Assembly (NCBI GenBank): GCA_940337035.1
Contig: CALNHX010002800.1
Span: 103,471-167,470, forward strand
Direction: 5' to 3'
Length of the DNA stretch: 64,000 nt
From: Agriotes lineatus
Taxonomy: Eukaryota > Arthropoda > Insecta > Coleoptera > Elateridae
The notes under the pieces were generated by a model, which was given only the letters and a program-made list of their open reading frames with translations, ran no database searches and had not been told where the DNA came from. Below, piece after piece: positions 34,677 through 46,434 of the stretch (positions within the stretch are counted from its first letter, which is position 1; each line of letters starts with the position of its first letter). Both the position numbers and the translations under genes were made by a program.

Positions 34677-35460
34677 TTTACTTCCTTTTACAATAAAGGA
34701 AGTATTGGATTCACCCTAAAAATTCTAAATTGAGTTTTCAACGGATCTTCACGTTTTCAAGTCCCCTGAACCTAAAAAAACATGTTTTTGTTCATTGGTC
34801 TGTGTGTGTGTGTGTGTGTGAACAGAATATCAAAAACGAAACGACGTTGAAACTTTACATATACGTTTTGTGTACTGTCTAGATGCGACAGCAAGCTTTT
34901 GAAGAAAATCGCATAACCGGAAGTATGGTGTTTACTCTAGTGATTTTTCAGCTTTTTTCGATGTTCTCAAAAACAACTAACAATTTTTTTCAAACGTTAC
35001 ATTTTTATTATATTTTTAATGTGTATAAATGTGAGATAGGTGATTTTCCAGTTGAATACCTTTAAAATGGATTTCTTTTTTTTTCTTATTTTTTTATAAC
35101 CCCTATTTTATATGGCATTATAGAGAACTAACAAAACTGAAAAATTAAAACTTTTGCCATAGATTTAATGTGTAATGGCGACTACAACTACAATATTTTG
35201 ATTGTGATATCACTTCCGATTATACCGAAAGTTGCTATCAACTTTGTTATTTTAAATAGAACACCCGTATATTATTACATTTTTGAATTCTTAAAATTTT
35301 AGGGAAAATTTGTCTTGAACTATTTTGTACGATAGAATTCGTAATTTTTGAAAAATTTTGACAAATGCTAAAAAAATTTAAAAAATGACTAATTATAAGA
35401 TCACTGTAAAAGGAAAGCTGTGTGCGTGTATTACAGCAGATTTTTTATTAAAAATTTACT
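34677..35460 (+). repeat. Dispersed repeat B, copy 2
   Basis: Same family as 20,863-21,535: ACTTCCTTTTACAATAAAGG start, GTn microsatellite at about 34,801-34,820, GACAGCAAGCTTTTGAA, GCATAACCGGAAGTA and the end GATCACTGTAAAAGGAAAG. It has an extra ~110 bases (about 35,113-35,225) absent from the other copy, which is either an insertion here or a deletion there. Confidence 0.7.
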
Positions 35461-36250
35461 TTTCAGAATACCATAACACGTTGTACAATGCTCGACCATC
35501 ACCAGAACTTTACGAGCTCACGCAGGTAACAAGCTCACTATCGCTCGCTCATTAAAGAACTAAGCAATGGTCTGTAATTTCATTAACGCATAATGTGTTA
35601 TTTAAATCTGTACACGCTGTGTTGTAAAATTAGCAAGTAAACTATAGTACTAACTAATAAAATATTTAATGTACGTAAAATCTTCCATGGGGAATCTAAA
35701 ACTGTCCGTTGCAGAGAGGGTCCATTATGCATGCACAGGTATTTTTACCATATATACCCTACAATGTTATACACTAAAAACCATCCGTTGTGTAGAAGTG
35801 TTTGTTATTGATTGGCGTCTGTTAAGCAAGGTTTCACTGTATTTAACATTGCTGTAATTCCACACACGCATAATGTTATTTGAATCTATACGCGCTGCGT
35901 TGTCAAATTAGCAATTAAACAATAGTACGCAGATATATAAACCTACCAAATATGAGAGAAATCAACAGACTAGTTTTTACAAAATGTAAAAATAAAATTA
36001 GCATGTAAAAATATGAGTATAACTTTCGTAAAAAACCTATACATGGTGCTTAATAAATGAGTACCGTAAATTAGATGGGTGGTAGATTTTCGCAAAAGAA
36101 AGCAAGTTAAATAAAGTCGTTCTCTAACTTCACCTTTGGGTACTATAGGGTGATAAATGGGAGTTCAAGTAATATTTATTTAATTTAATCTTTTCCGCAG
36201 ACAGAGATTAATTTCAAAATAATTACATGTTAGTTACTTCTACTGACATA
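35461..36250. other. Stretch with a duplicated ~60-bp block
   Basis: About 35,580-35,650 and 35,860-35,930 share ACGCATAATG, TTATTT(A/G)AATCTxTAC and CGCTG(T/C)GTTGT(A/C)AAATTAGCAA, as a diverged direct repeat about 280 bases apart. No gene is supported. Confidence 0.4.
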
Positions 36251-36566
36251 TTACTATGAGATGTTTTATCGGATTTTTCCACTGTCTCGGGTATTTACCA
36301 CACGATGTTTCAGGAGTTTTTGGTCTACTCCCAACATCAGGTGAATGAACTCCTGGTTAGTACTGAGAAGGACTGATTTTTGTACGTTTTTCACGTGCAC
36401 CGGTGCCTACCCCGGGGTTTGAACCCGGGACCACTTATCGCTGTAAGTAATTACGAGTCTGTCACTCTTACCACTAGGGTACCAGCACGGCCAAAAACTC
36501 TGCTGAAACGTCGTGTGGTAAACACCTAAGACAGTGTAAAAGTTCTAATAAATTATCTCATAATAG
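36251..36566 (-). mobile_element. tRNA-like sequence inside a short TIR element
   Basis: About 70 bases at the left (36,251-36,325, containing CCACACGATGTTTCAG) pair with 36,497-36,566 (CTGAAACGTCGTGTGG). Between them on the minus strand is a tRNA-like head with CCCTAGTGGTAAGAGTGAC (A-box region) and GGGTTCAAACCCCGG (perfect B box and T stem). Neither a full acceptor stem nor a clear anticodon loop is convincing, so it is a tRNA-derived promoter and not a tRNA gene. Inverted ends together with a Pol III promoter are unusual for one element. Confidence 0.6.
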
Positions 36567-36771
36567 ACCACTGTCAAAAATGACATCATTCAGCGAACAA
36601 CGAATTACTATACTTAATTTTACCAAATTGTAATAATCCAGAGATGAAGAATCGGAGGTTTTAAGGTCAATTGTTATGCCAAAAAAAATTAAGGCTCTGT
36701 ATTTCACAAAAATTTAACGAGATTACTATTCTCTGTTCAATTTTCCACAAAAAAATACTCTTAACAATGCA

Positions 36772-37765
36772 TCCACTCACATTCCAGTTTCTTTGCAGAC
36801 GACACTAAGTTTTTTGGAAACCCTACTCTTGGGAATACTTTACAAGAAGATCTGGACCGTATTTATCTGTGGACGCAAATATGGCTGATAACCCTAAACA
36901 CAGAAAAGTGCTCAGTGATTCATATTGGGAAGTCAAACCCAAAAATCGTGTACATGTTTAACAACAATGAAATCAAATCCGTTGACAAGCAGAAAGACCT
37001 TGGAATATATGTCACGCACAACTTAAAATGGGAATGTCACATTGCAAGTATAGTGAAAAGGGCAAATACATTGCTTTACCTAATTACAAAATCTTTTTCT
37101 GAACTAACTCCTATGTTGCTATTGAAACTGTACAAATCCTACGTTCGACCGATTTTGGAGTACGGAGTCCAAATTTGGTCACCATATTTCCAAAAAGACA
37201 TAGATTTACTGGAAAAAGTGCAAAGACGTGCGACAAAACTACCAAGTGCTCTTAAATATTTATCATACGAGCAAAGACTTAAGCATCTTAAACTACCAAC
37301 ACTTAGTGCTCGAAGGATGCGTGGAGATTTAATAGAAACCTTTAAAATACTTGGAAGTGATCACTATACATGTAAAAACCAACTTCAGTCAGTTTATGTG
37401 CGTAGTCAAAACAGTCAATTACGAGGTCATATGCATAAGTTGTGCAAAGATCGTTTTGTTACGAACCCCAGAAAAAACTTCCTGTGCAATCGTGTTGTGG
37501 ATATTTGGAACAGCCTACCCGAAGAAGTAGTCAGTGCCGCGAGTGTCAACCAATTTAAAAACAGATTGGATGTTTACTTAAATGTTAATGTGATATAAAA
37601 ATTAAATATAAATATACAATTTTCCTTTTAAGAGATATGTACAAAGCTAATCTATTCTATACCATAGTAGTTTAGTATTTAAAAATGTTTGAAAGTACGC
37701 AAACATTTGGTGTTAACAGCGTTTAGCTGCCTACCAAATTACTGTAAATAAAATAAAATAAAATA
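36772..37765 (+). mobile_element. 5'-truncated CR1/jockey-like LINE
   Basis: It starts at the RT catalytic box SFFADDTKFFG and is open to TAA near 37,598: WLITLNTEKCSVIHIGKSN, KDLGIYVTHNLKWECHI, YVRPILEYGVQIWSPYF, LLEKVQRRATKLPSALKYL, YEQRLKHLKLPTLSARRMRG, then a basic C-terminus with VDIWNSLPEEVVSAASVNQF. After ~150 bases of 3' UTR it ends in a TAAAA repeat (37,746-37,765). The frame is uninterrupted for about 270 codons, so the copy is rather young. The LEYGVQIWSPY and RRMRGDLIETFKIL blocks are characteristic of this RT group's C-terminal domain. Confidence 0.88.
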
Positions 37766-38436
37766 ATTTAACTCGCTAAGATTGTTTCTTTTTCGAATTT
37801 ATTTGGAGTTTTTGTGCCATTCTCGAAGGGAGTATTGTACTGTTTAATAAAACATCACCATGCTTTTTCTGTACAGTTCAATACTTCTAAGTTTTCTAAA
37901 TTGTTCCTGAAATGTTGCTACCTACATCAAGATAATGTTTATTCTCTTACGAGAAGGGCACAATAACTCAAAAAATCTCTTGTTATAAAAAATTTTGGCT
38001 AAAACTGTATTCTTAAACGCCTGATTCCTTACCTCTGCATTATTACAACTTGGCAAAATTAAGTACAGTACTTCATCAGTAGGAGTAACTAATATATACA
38101 CCTATTTTGAAATCATTATCTCTATCCTGGGGATTTTTTTTTTATAAAATACAATTTTTTAAACTTCATTTATCACCCTGTAGTACCCAAATGAGGAGGT
38201 TTAGAGATGAACTGTATTTAACTTTCCTTATTTTGCAAAAATCTTACCACCCTTTCCATTTACGGTACTTATTCCTGTAACACTCTGTATAATTCAAATA
38301 AAGTCAAATTCGTAAACACATCTGCTTCTTGATTCTTTTCTCGAATCTTCCATCCATCTGCCGTCGAATGGGTTGTTTATGGGCTCCGTCTGATTTCTAA
38401 TGATGAAATTTAAAAAATTTACTTTTAATCAAGCCA
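37766..38436. other. AT-rich stretch, nothing recognised
   Basis: No gene or repeat supported. Confidence 0.3.
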
Positions 38437-38438
38437 TA

Positions 38439-38970
38439 CAGGGTGTAATTTAATTGTGGAGCAAACTACACGTGGTGATGTTAGTCATAAAATGTAGAGT
38501 AAAAAATCTTAATACTAAAATGTTGGATTGGTCTTCATGAACCCTCACAAGCGGTAGATAAAAAACATGATTTTTTTCAGGTCAAGTACCTTTTCCGTTT
38601 CAAATATCTGAAAGTATCGTCAAGTAAAGTTGTTCAAAATGTAAAATTATGGTTGCATGGAAAATTTAAGAAATAATTGGCTTACTCTTATGAAACCGTG
38701 TGTACTAGATGAAGTACTTTTGTGTTTTGTGGTAACACAGTTTCATAAAATCCAGCCCATATTTTGAAATTTTGCATGGGGCCCTATTTTTATATTTTGA
38801 ACAACTTTCCTTAAAGATGCTTTCTCATATTTAAAACAGAAAATGTACTTTACCTGAAAACATCATGTTTTTTATCTACCGCTCGTGAGGGCTCATGAAG
38901 ACCAATTCAACATTTTAGTATTGACTAACATTGCCACGTGTAGTTTGCTCCACAATTAATTAGCACCCTG
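38439..38970. mobile_element. TA-target foldback MITE with ~200-bp arms
   Basis: Ends CAGGGTG...CACCCTG lie between TA dinucleotides (38,437-38,438; 38,971-38,972). The arms share TAATTGTGGAGCAAACTACA, TCATGAA(C/G)xCCTCAC and TAGATAAAAAACATGAT-like strings. The middle ~150 bases are unpaired. A CAGGGTG terminus with a TA target suits a Tc1/mariner-mobilised element. It has no coding capacity. Confidence 0.8.
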
Positions 38971-38972
38971 TA

Positions 38973-40099
38973 TAAAGAAATATAATTGCTTTTGAAAACT
39001 TTATAATTTAGAGTAGTCATACCAACATTTAAGAAATGAAACAACAGCAAACGTTTAGATCTGCATCTTAAATTAGCAAAAATTCGTAATATTTTTCGAT
39101 TCTGGCGAAGACCTTATTTCCAGATGGTGTATTTGTCAAATCTTCTATGGAAAGTTTGAGCGATATTGGTTCAGCCATACTGGTAGTATGAACAAGTAAA
39201 GGCAAAGTTGTATCGAAATTGCTAATCTTGTACTTGATGAAAACGATGCTTCTTAATTTGGTATTCTACAAAATACTTTTTTGCACTCATGATTTCAAAA
39301 TTCATATTTCTCGGTCATTCCCGATGCGCCGAAAATGACTTTTCCCGCACCGGGGTGTTTTTTACTTTCCCACAAAAACTATAGCAATTGTGTGTTCCAG
39401 GGGCGCTGTAAACGTCAACAAAAGCTAACAGGTGCTAAGATACGTATAAAAATTTAGTAATTTGTGCTGCCAACTCAGTCAAGTTGTAAAACACTAAATA
39501 ATATTTTTTTAACTTTTTTAAATATTTTGAGTTATTCGTTACAAAAAACATTGTACCTACCTCTTTCGGGAAGAATTTTCCCGAATTCGCACTACATGCA
39601 GCACTCCCTTCGGTCGTGCTGCAAACAAAGTGCTCATTCGGGAAAATTAACTTCCCGAACTTGTTAGATAAATAACTATTTTTATTAAAACTTATTTAAG
39701 TCATAAAATTTATTTCTCTTGAAAGTTAGAAATTATTTTGAAAGCAACCCCATTAAGCGTTACTAAAAATATTGGTCTGTACACTGGCAACGACGTAATT
39801 TATTCAAGCACAACAAAGAACTAGGTTTAGAATATAAAAAAGCAACCACTTCTGACCCTGGAAATAACAAAAAAAAATGGGAAATACAGGAGGAAAGTAA
39901 ATCTGAAAAACTGTTGAATTTAGGGGTATGAAATAAAAAACCAAAAGAAAATCTCTAAAAACTCGTTTCAAAAATACAGATCTACAAAGGTGTTCTATTT
40001 AAAAAGAAATTGAAATTATTACATAGCAAATTTTGAGAACTCTGTATAGCCCTAGAACGCACTCCATGGGTCATATACTGAAATGGTATTAAGCCCACA
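38973..40099. other. Unassigned stretch containing a GC-richer palindrome
   Basis: 39,560-39,660 contains TTCGGGAAGAATTTTCCCGAA and TTCGGGAAAATTAACTTCCC around GCAGCACTCCCTTCGGTCGT. This is a compact inverted structure of a type seen in arthropod repeats. The remainder is AT-rich, with no supported gene. Confidence 0.4.
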
Positions 40100-41925
40100 A
40101 CTTGGCTCTGTTTGCAGTACAAAATATTCAACCAAATCAATAAAGTACCTACAGAGTTAAGATATTTTATATAATTGCAATTTTAAACAAAAATAAAAAT
40201 ATTAAATGCATTGATTATGAGATGCGAGAAACAGTAATTAGTCGGATAAAGGCACGCAAAGGCAAAGCATATTTCAGAGGGTTTAAATTTGGCTTGTGAA
40301 TAAAGTAACATAATTAAAATGATAAGTTTGTGCACATGTAGATCCAGACCGAACGAAAGTAATTGACACAAAAAGGTTGTTACGTGCATAAAAGGAGCGT
40401 AGTTATCAATAAAAGCAAAGGACTGTGAAAATTGTGAGCGAGCTGAAGGGTAAAGCAAGATGAAGGAACATCTAGAAAATTGCAAAGAGCAATTTCTGAA
40501 TGGAGGCAACAGAAAAGAGGCAAGCGACGTGAAAAGTGCCGAATTCAAAAATCAGTGCTTTAATAATTAAAACATAGTGCAAAAGCAGAGCAGTGAAATT
40601 AAAAACGTTTGTGAGTGCAACGCTATGGAACAATATTAATTATAAGCAAAAAGACAATATTTTAGATTAAGAAAATGTTAGGTTGTAAGTTATGTAGTCA
40701 AACTTCACTCCATTTGTGGTAAATATTATCAAACCTAATTTCCAATTAACAGTAGAATAACACCGTATCTTAGCAACATGATGCTTTTTTGTCATTAACA
40801 AGATAAACAATTGAATAAAATTAATTGGAAAGGTTGTCGAATTTGTGCTCCACATTTAATTAATGTTTTATAATAATAAATGAGCATTTTATAATATAAA
40901 AAGTGGTCCATTTGATTGCCAATATGGTAGTGTACCTGTGCTAACGTTTGCAGCAGTTTCTGCAACGAAACATTTACATTTTTACAAATCTCATCTCCGA
41001 GGATTCGGAACCCGTCCAACTGAAAATTACGATCTTCTACTACGACGGAAATTACCATCGGAAGCCAGAGTTTAGCAGTTCAGGATATCAGTCGAGTCTG
41101 CAAGAACGTCCAAATCAACATTGGCGGGCAGGGGAGCAGCTACAACCTTGAGAAATTCCAGCAGCGTCACTACGACCAGCTCCGAAGCCAGCAACGAAGC
41201 GAACTTCACGAGATAGGATAGATCTAAAAATTGAGTGTCAGCGTTCGGGAAAACGATTTAAATCAAAGATTAAACCTTGCCGAAGAGGCCTAGCGTTTTT
41301 CCAAAAGTCCAATTTCGAAAATCGAACGGCGTCGCCAGGTTTTGGCGAAATCGGCCAGAATTGAGCTTCATAAAAAATGAAAGATCTACGTGCATTTTAC
41401 GTCATCCTGAGAATAACAATCAAGGCGAGTTTGACGTCATCCTGAGAAACAATGAAGGCGATGTTTTAATAGTTGCCAAGCGCGAATATTCAAATAATTT
41501 ACCTGACATGTTTTCATTGTATTTCACGATTTTAAACGTTCAATTTCACGCTGTACGCATAAACCATTTTGTGTTCATTTGTCAATTTACGAGATTGTGA
41601 ATTTTATCTACTAATAACGAGCAAACGAGCTACGTTGAGACAAATAACCTAAAATTTGAGAATGTAGTCCGTTTATGAACCCAACCCATGAGATAAGAAG
41701 TTTTGTGTTTGCTGAGAGCTAGCGTAATTGGTATTGCAGTTAAATAAAATAGAAAGGGGCATTCAACCATTTTATTTGTGCAGTTAATTATAACAGTTCA
41801 TTTTAACGATCCTTAATTTACTGACAGGCAAAGGTTGAGCACAGTATAAAAATATAGACCTAGAATTGTGTGTACTAGGATATTTGCCCGTAATTTTAAC
41901 TTATATTATTTTTATACCAAAATAA
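40100..41925. other. Unassigned stretch; possible retroelement leader or orphan exon
   Basis: 40,950-41,230 has higher G+C and two overlapping open frames. One (40,948-41,151) is rich in Ser, Gln and Arg. Another, ending at about 41,220, includes LEKFQQRHYDQLRSQQRSEL. Neither is recognised, and no splice model is convincing. 41,396-41,464 holds a diverged two-copy tandem of GACGTCATCCTGAGAA-like units. Part of 40,440-40,640 loosely resembles 590-790. Confidence 0.25.
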
Positions 41926-41975
41926 ATAAATAATTACAAACAGGCACCAGATAAATAATTACAAACAGGCACCAG
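41926..41975 (+). repeat. Two tandem 25-bp units
   Basis: ATAAATAATTACAAACAGGC plus ACCAG occurs twice without mismatch. Confidence 0.85.
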
Positions 41976-42329
41976 ATAGGGGTTCCTTTGCAATACGTCA
42001 TTGTTTTTCTCATAAACCTGTATAGGTAACTGCATCTACGGATTTTTGATGTACTATTAGGTCATCTTAGTGAAATGTTTTGATAGAACATTAAAGAAAT
42101 TCAAGATTGTGAGTAATAATTTAAAAAAGGGATACGTAAAGGTACTTGGAAAGCACTAGGCAGAAACATAATTAATCAAATAGACCGTGCACTTGTACAA
42201 GAGGGAAATACGTGCTAACGCACTCGTCCTAATCGAACTTAAGCGCAAGACCACTTTATTCTAGACATAAAAATTAAACAGTAAATAACAACAATTAGTG
42301 CAATGAATAAATGTGGAATCTGGATTCGT

Positions 42330-42420
42330 GGGTAAATTATAGAACCCTTTGTATCTGATGTGTTTGTTGAATTAGATAATCAGAACATTCGTTTTTGGCA
42401 TATACGTAGATATCTATTTA
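42330..42420 (+). repeat. Dispersed repeat shared with 43,622-43,700
   Basis: GGGTAAATTATAGAACCCTT, TGTATCTGATGTG and TGAATTAGA at 42,330 match GGGTGAATTATAGAACCTTT, TGTATCTCCTGTG and TGAATCAGA at 43,622, followed by similar CGTTTTTxGxATAT. The family is unknown. Confidence 0.6.
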
Positions 42421-42999
42421 AAATCTTTAGAAAGTAATTTCAGGGTTCTTGAAAATTTCGCCCATAAAAAGGCAAAAAGGGGACAAAAGTGAAACCTAGT
42501 AAGGGGTTAAAATTATTTATTTTTTTCACTGTCGGTACAAACATTTTTCCAAAATTGCACCATCAAGAGGCTTAAAGGGATATTCTATTTTAGTCGATAT
42601 GTATAAAAGATAGAGCACCGACTCAACAACACAGAGCCGTAATCTCTGATACCAGAAACTTGAAATTTGGCAAGAAGAATGCTTTAGTTATGTAGGGCAG
42701 TGATGAAAAAGGAGTTTTTCGAAATTTATCACCTAAAAAGATGAAAACGGGTAAAAAGTGTTTTCACGAATTTCTCAGTATCTCTTAGTGTTTAATTTTG
42801 AATCAAACACACATACATTTTAATAACAAAATTTACGAAATCCAGTCAGAAGTTCTAAATGTAATTCTGATTTCATAAACAAGCAGTTTTAATCTCCAGT
42901 TTTGCTTCATAATTTCGCCAGTTTATTATATTTAATTTAGATCTGTTTAATCTTGAATTAAACAGGCAAATTGCAGTTTACATTTACGAAATATTAAAA

Positions 43000-43335
43000 A
43001 CCAATCTTGTTTCGCAAGCATCGAGTTTAAAGACCGGAGCAAACCTGCAACTTGGCATTTCACGCCGTAAGCGACCTACTAAACCCAAGTTCACCGCTCT
43101 GGCTTGCAAACGCACACGGAAATACAATCAGCTTACAGTGCTGAATTGCTATTTCGTACCTTTAAACGCGCTCTAGTAATCTACACAATAATTGAACTTT
43201 GTTTTGTGACTTAGCTATGCTATTTTGTTTTGTATAAATAGACCATTTATTTTTATAATAAATCAATCTGCATCTAATGTCTGATTCATTCACTACGTCG
43301 CTACCCTGCTACTAAGCCATAATATCATTGGTGCG
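43000..43335 (+). repeat. Candidate LTR 3' portion with TATA and poly(A) signal
   Basis: TATAAATA at about 43,231 is followed within 30 bases by TATAATAAATCAATCTG (poly(A)-like AATAAA). The block ends at CATAATATCATTGGTGCGTG, where TGGTGCGTGAGGC could serve as a primer-binding site. This order (TATA, poly(A), CA, TGG) is what a 5' LTR boundary looks like. No start of LTR, target duplication or internal ORF was found, so it is tentative. Confidence 0.35.
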
Positions 43336-45239
43336 TGAGGCTGCGTCCCCCAGGGTAGTTTACTGTCGTCCCTTTAAGTGCCATTGACTACATTGGCTTG
43401 AAACATAAATGCAGTCTCATTTATGTGCCTAAAATTAGGGATAGAACCAGCGCAAAGCAACGGAAACCTGATCAGCCTCCAGGCAATTCTGTTCACTTAG
43501 GCCCGCCCATCCCATGAGATATTGATTTGGTTTTTCCTTAGAAAGGTTACCTGTAAAAGTTCCTAAAAACGTAATTCGTTCGGGTTGTGCATGAATCAAC
43601 CTCTAAAAGTGCAAATCTGTATTTAGGGGTGAATTATAGAACCTTTTGTATCTCCTGTGCTTATTGAATCAGACCATCGTTTTTTGGAATATACAGTGTG
43701 TCCCCGGATTGACTTTGCGATAGGTGTATGAATAAAAAAAATTAGTACGGTTTTCATCTTTTGTAGTCTAGATCTGCATGTTATGGATTTTTACCAAATT
43801 ACAGGTCGGATAGGATCGATTTGAAGTGTATTGCCATCATTTTTAATGTAGAATATGTAACAGTACTTCTCTTTAGCCCTTACGGTGGGCACCATAGTAT
43901 AATGGCACTTTTACTTAGTCCTGTACTCTACTGTACTATTAATTTATATTGCCTTGGGTTCGCTAGCTTAAACAGTCGTAGAGACATAAAACTCTATTAA
44001 CATCGTCAGTGCGGGTAAGGGCAAGCTAATATTGTTCTGGATTTGCTCGTCACCTGGAATGCTGAAATTATGCGTGCAAACACTGCCAGCAATAAAATCC
44101 CAACAGTTTACATAAAAAGATATATAATCTCTATGAAAAACACAAATACAAGGAAATACGTGTACATAAAGCACCAGGAATAAATGATGTCCAAATATAC
44201 AGTAAACAATACTTTAATTATCTACGATCGAAAGCTGTTTCTACTCGAGTTATTACATAAAAATACATGTAAAATTACATCCTATTCATATAAAAAGACT
44301 GTACGCAACATGAATGAAAGCACCTTAAATAGTGCGCTAATGTTCAACTGTCGACGCAATGTTAAACGCCGATAGCGCAAAATGTATTTAAATAGGTGTA
44401 GCTGTCCATTCTTTAAATGCGCTTGTTGCTGGAAAAGCTATACTATGTACGCTGCTTGGTCACTGGTTGCGGGTAATTCTTCATTGTCGTGAGCACAAAA
44501 ACAATAGCCCACGCAGTAGCAATTGTTCATTGAAACAATTTCCAAAAATGTTGCAATCGCTTCCTTACTTCGTATTGCAGTTTTAACTAGCAACTAACCT
44601 TGCATTCGGTTGCTCCCAAGTGTCCCCCAGCCTGGACAATAGCGATGCCTCTGTGGCGTTACGACAACGGCTTTCTTCTATGGAAGATGCAGCAAACCTT
44701 TGGTGATGCTGCCCAGGTGGTTTGATGCCTTCGTAGTCTGGGTTCCTACTCAGAATCCTCTTTGTGGTGGTAGAGATTACTGCAGGCTAACACTTCACTA
44801 TTCTGTGCATTTTTGGTGCCTTTATTAGCACGCATCATACCTTGGTTAATGAGGGACGACACACGCATGAGTCGCTAGTTTTGCTGCGACTCTTCGTTCC
44901 TGCGGTCATTCACGGACCTGCTGGCTTTGTTCTATTTATAACTTCCAGGTCTAAGTCCAGGTTAGAATAAAATAGGGTAGAAAAGATTTACAAAATTTCA
45001 CCCCCAACGGGTATATGAAGAACGGGCATCGTGCTAGTATATTCAGCATAGCTCTCAAAAGCTTCAGAAACAGTCTCAAACTCAAATTTTAAAATATTTC
45101 TAATGCTTTCTACCAAATGATGTTAGGGGTAAATGTTTTCTATATAAGTGAAAAATTATGAATGTATTAAATTTGCACCGTTGTTAGTATAACTTAAAAA
45201 ACATGAAAAGTGTTTAATTATTGTATTTTAATTTTTCAG
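43336..45239. other. Region upstream of the ZNFX1-like gene, no recognised gene
   Basis: It contains GC-richer patches around 44,560-44,960. A string GCTGGCTTTGTTCTATTTAT there (44,920) recurs near 60,528, so part of this is dispersed repeat. A promoter or 5' non-coding exon of the ZNFX1-like gene may lie here or further upstream. A polypyrimidine-AG (ATTTTTCAG, ending 45,239) could be the acceptor before the first coding exon. Confidence 0.35.
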
Positions 45240-45312
45240 GGTAACTATCGAAGCAGTTAGGTAGTTGCTTATAAAACATCTGATACAACGGTGATCAAAT
45301 AGAGGTAATAAA

Positions 45313-46434
45313 ATGGCAGAACGATGTGGAAGACAAGAGCTATACCGGAACAAAAGAAAGAGAAGAGCTGCTAACGACCACTTTCCATCAGAAGATGGTG
45401 CTGGGGGATCGCACAGAGGAAGTAAATGTCAAAAGAAAGACCACGTGGGCTTTACAAAAATAGAAGAGTGGAGCAGTCAAGAAGCTCATGCCATAGTGTT
45501 GCAGCTCATGAACCACAAAAGTGGCTTTGCAGAGTTGCTTAGAACTGAGTTAAGCAATGATGCTGTAGTGCTAATACTACAGATCTTTGCTAAAATATGT
45601 TCATCTGCCTTCCGTGAGAACAAAAACGAAATAATGAATTTAGTATTGAAAAGCAACTTCATGTCACGTTTGAAAACGTTCCTAATGCAGTTGCCTCTGC
45701 AGGAAGATGGGGAACGCAAAAGAAATGCTTACTTTTGGATCGATATCAATGGTTTCTTTGAAAATGTAATAGCAGTTAGCAAATGTCTCATCGAGACAAT
45801 GCCATCACGAGCCTACGAAATTTTACCGAAAACTCTGAAAGCAGTTATCTTAACAATACCGAATTTTGAATTGGAACATTCCGTGGAACTACCCGACCAA
45901 ATCAAGGCCCAATTTGTGGAACTAAAAGAGGTACTAACTGTACGTCCGATTGAATTGGAGAAGAAGGAAATCGTCAGCAAGCAAGTCGAAGAAGCCCCAC
46001 CCAATGATTTTCGCCAACTCTCCATTTATCCCACAAGCGATGAGGTTACATCACGGGGAGATTTTGTCAGGAAAAGCATTATAGAAGGTCCGTACACAAG
46101 CGTGGATCATTATTTGGATGTTCAGTTTCGGTTGCTGAAGGAAGATTTCGTGGCCCCATTAAGAAGAGGCATTCTTAAATACATACGTGGTGATAGAAAG
46201 AGCCGTTCCCATGTGAGGATTCATCCACATGTGGAGTTTGTAAGGTCGTGGCTTACAAAACAACAGCAGCTGGGTGCCGTTTTACAGTTCAGCAATAATG
46301 TTCACAAGAAAAAAATTAAATTTTTAAAGCGTTTCATGTTTGGCTCGTTGGTGTGCTTCACTAAAGATAATTTTGCTACCATCTTCTTTGGAAAGATAAT
46401 TGAGAGGACACCAGAATTGCTTAATCAAGGTCAG
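45313..46434 (+). CDS. ZNFX1: ZNFX1-like coding exon 1
   Basis: It starts at ATG in good context (AATAAAATGG), preceded by in-frame stops. Residues 1-45 are basic and low-complexity (RNKRKRRAANDHFPSE). Residues from about 50 form helices of the ARM-like N-terminal domain. From about 230 come PPNDFRQLSIYPTSDEV and HYLDVQFRLLKEDFVAPLR, which are near-diagnostic for ZNFX1. It ends FTKDNFATIFFGKIIERTPE then LLNQGQ at CAG|GTAAGT, a strong donor, with no phase offset. Confidence 0.93.

Noticed and set aside
36400..36497. A functional tRNA gene on the minus strand
   Set aside because: The B box and T stem are perfect, but the anticodon arm and acceptor pairing are not convincing and the segment is embedded in an inverted-repeat element.
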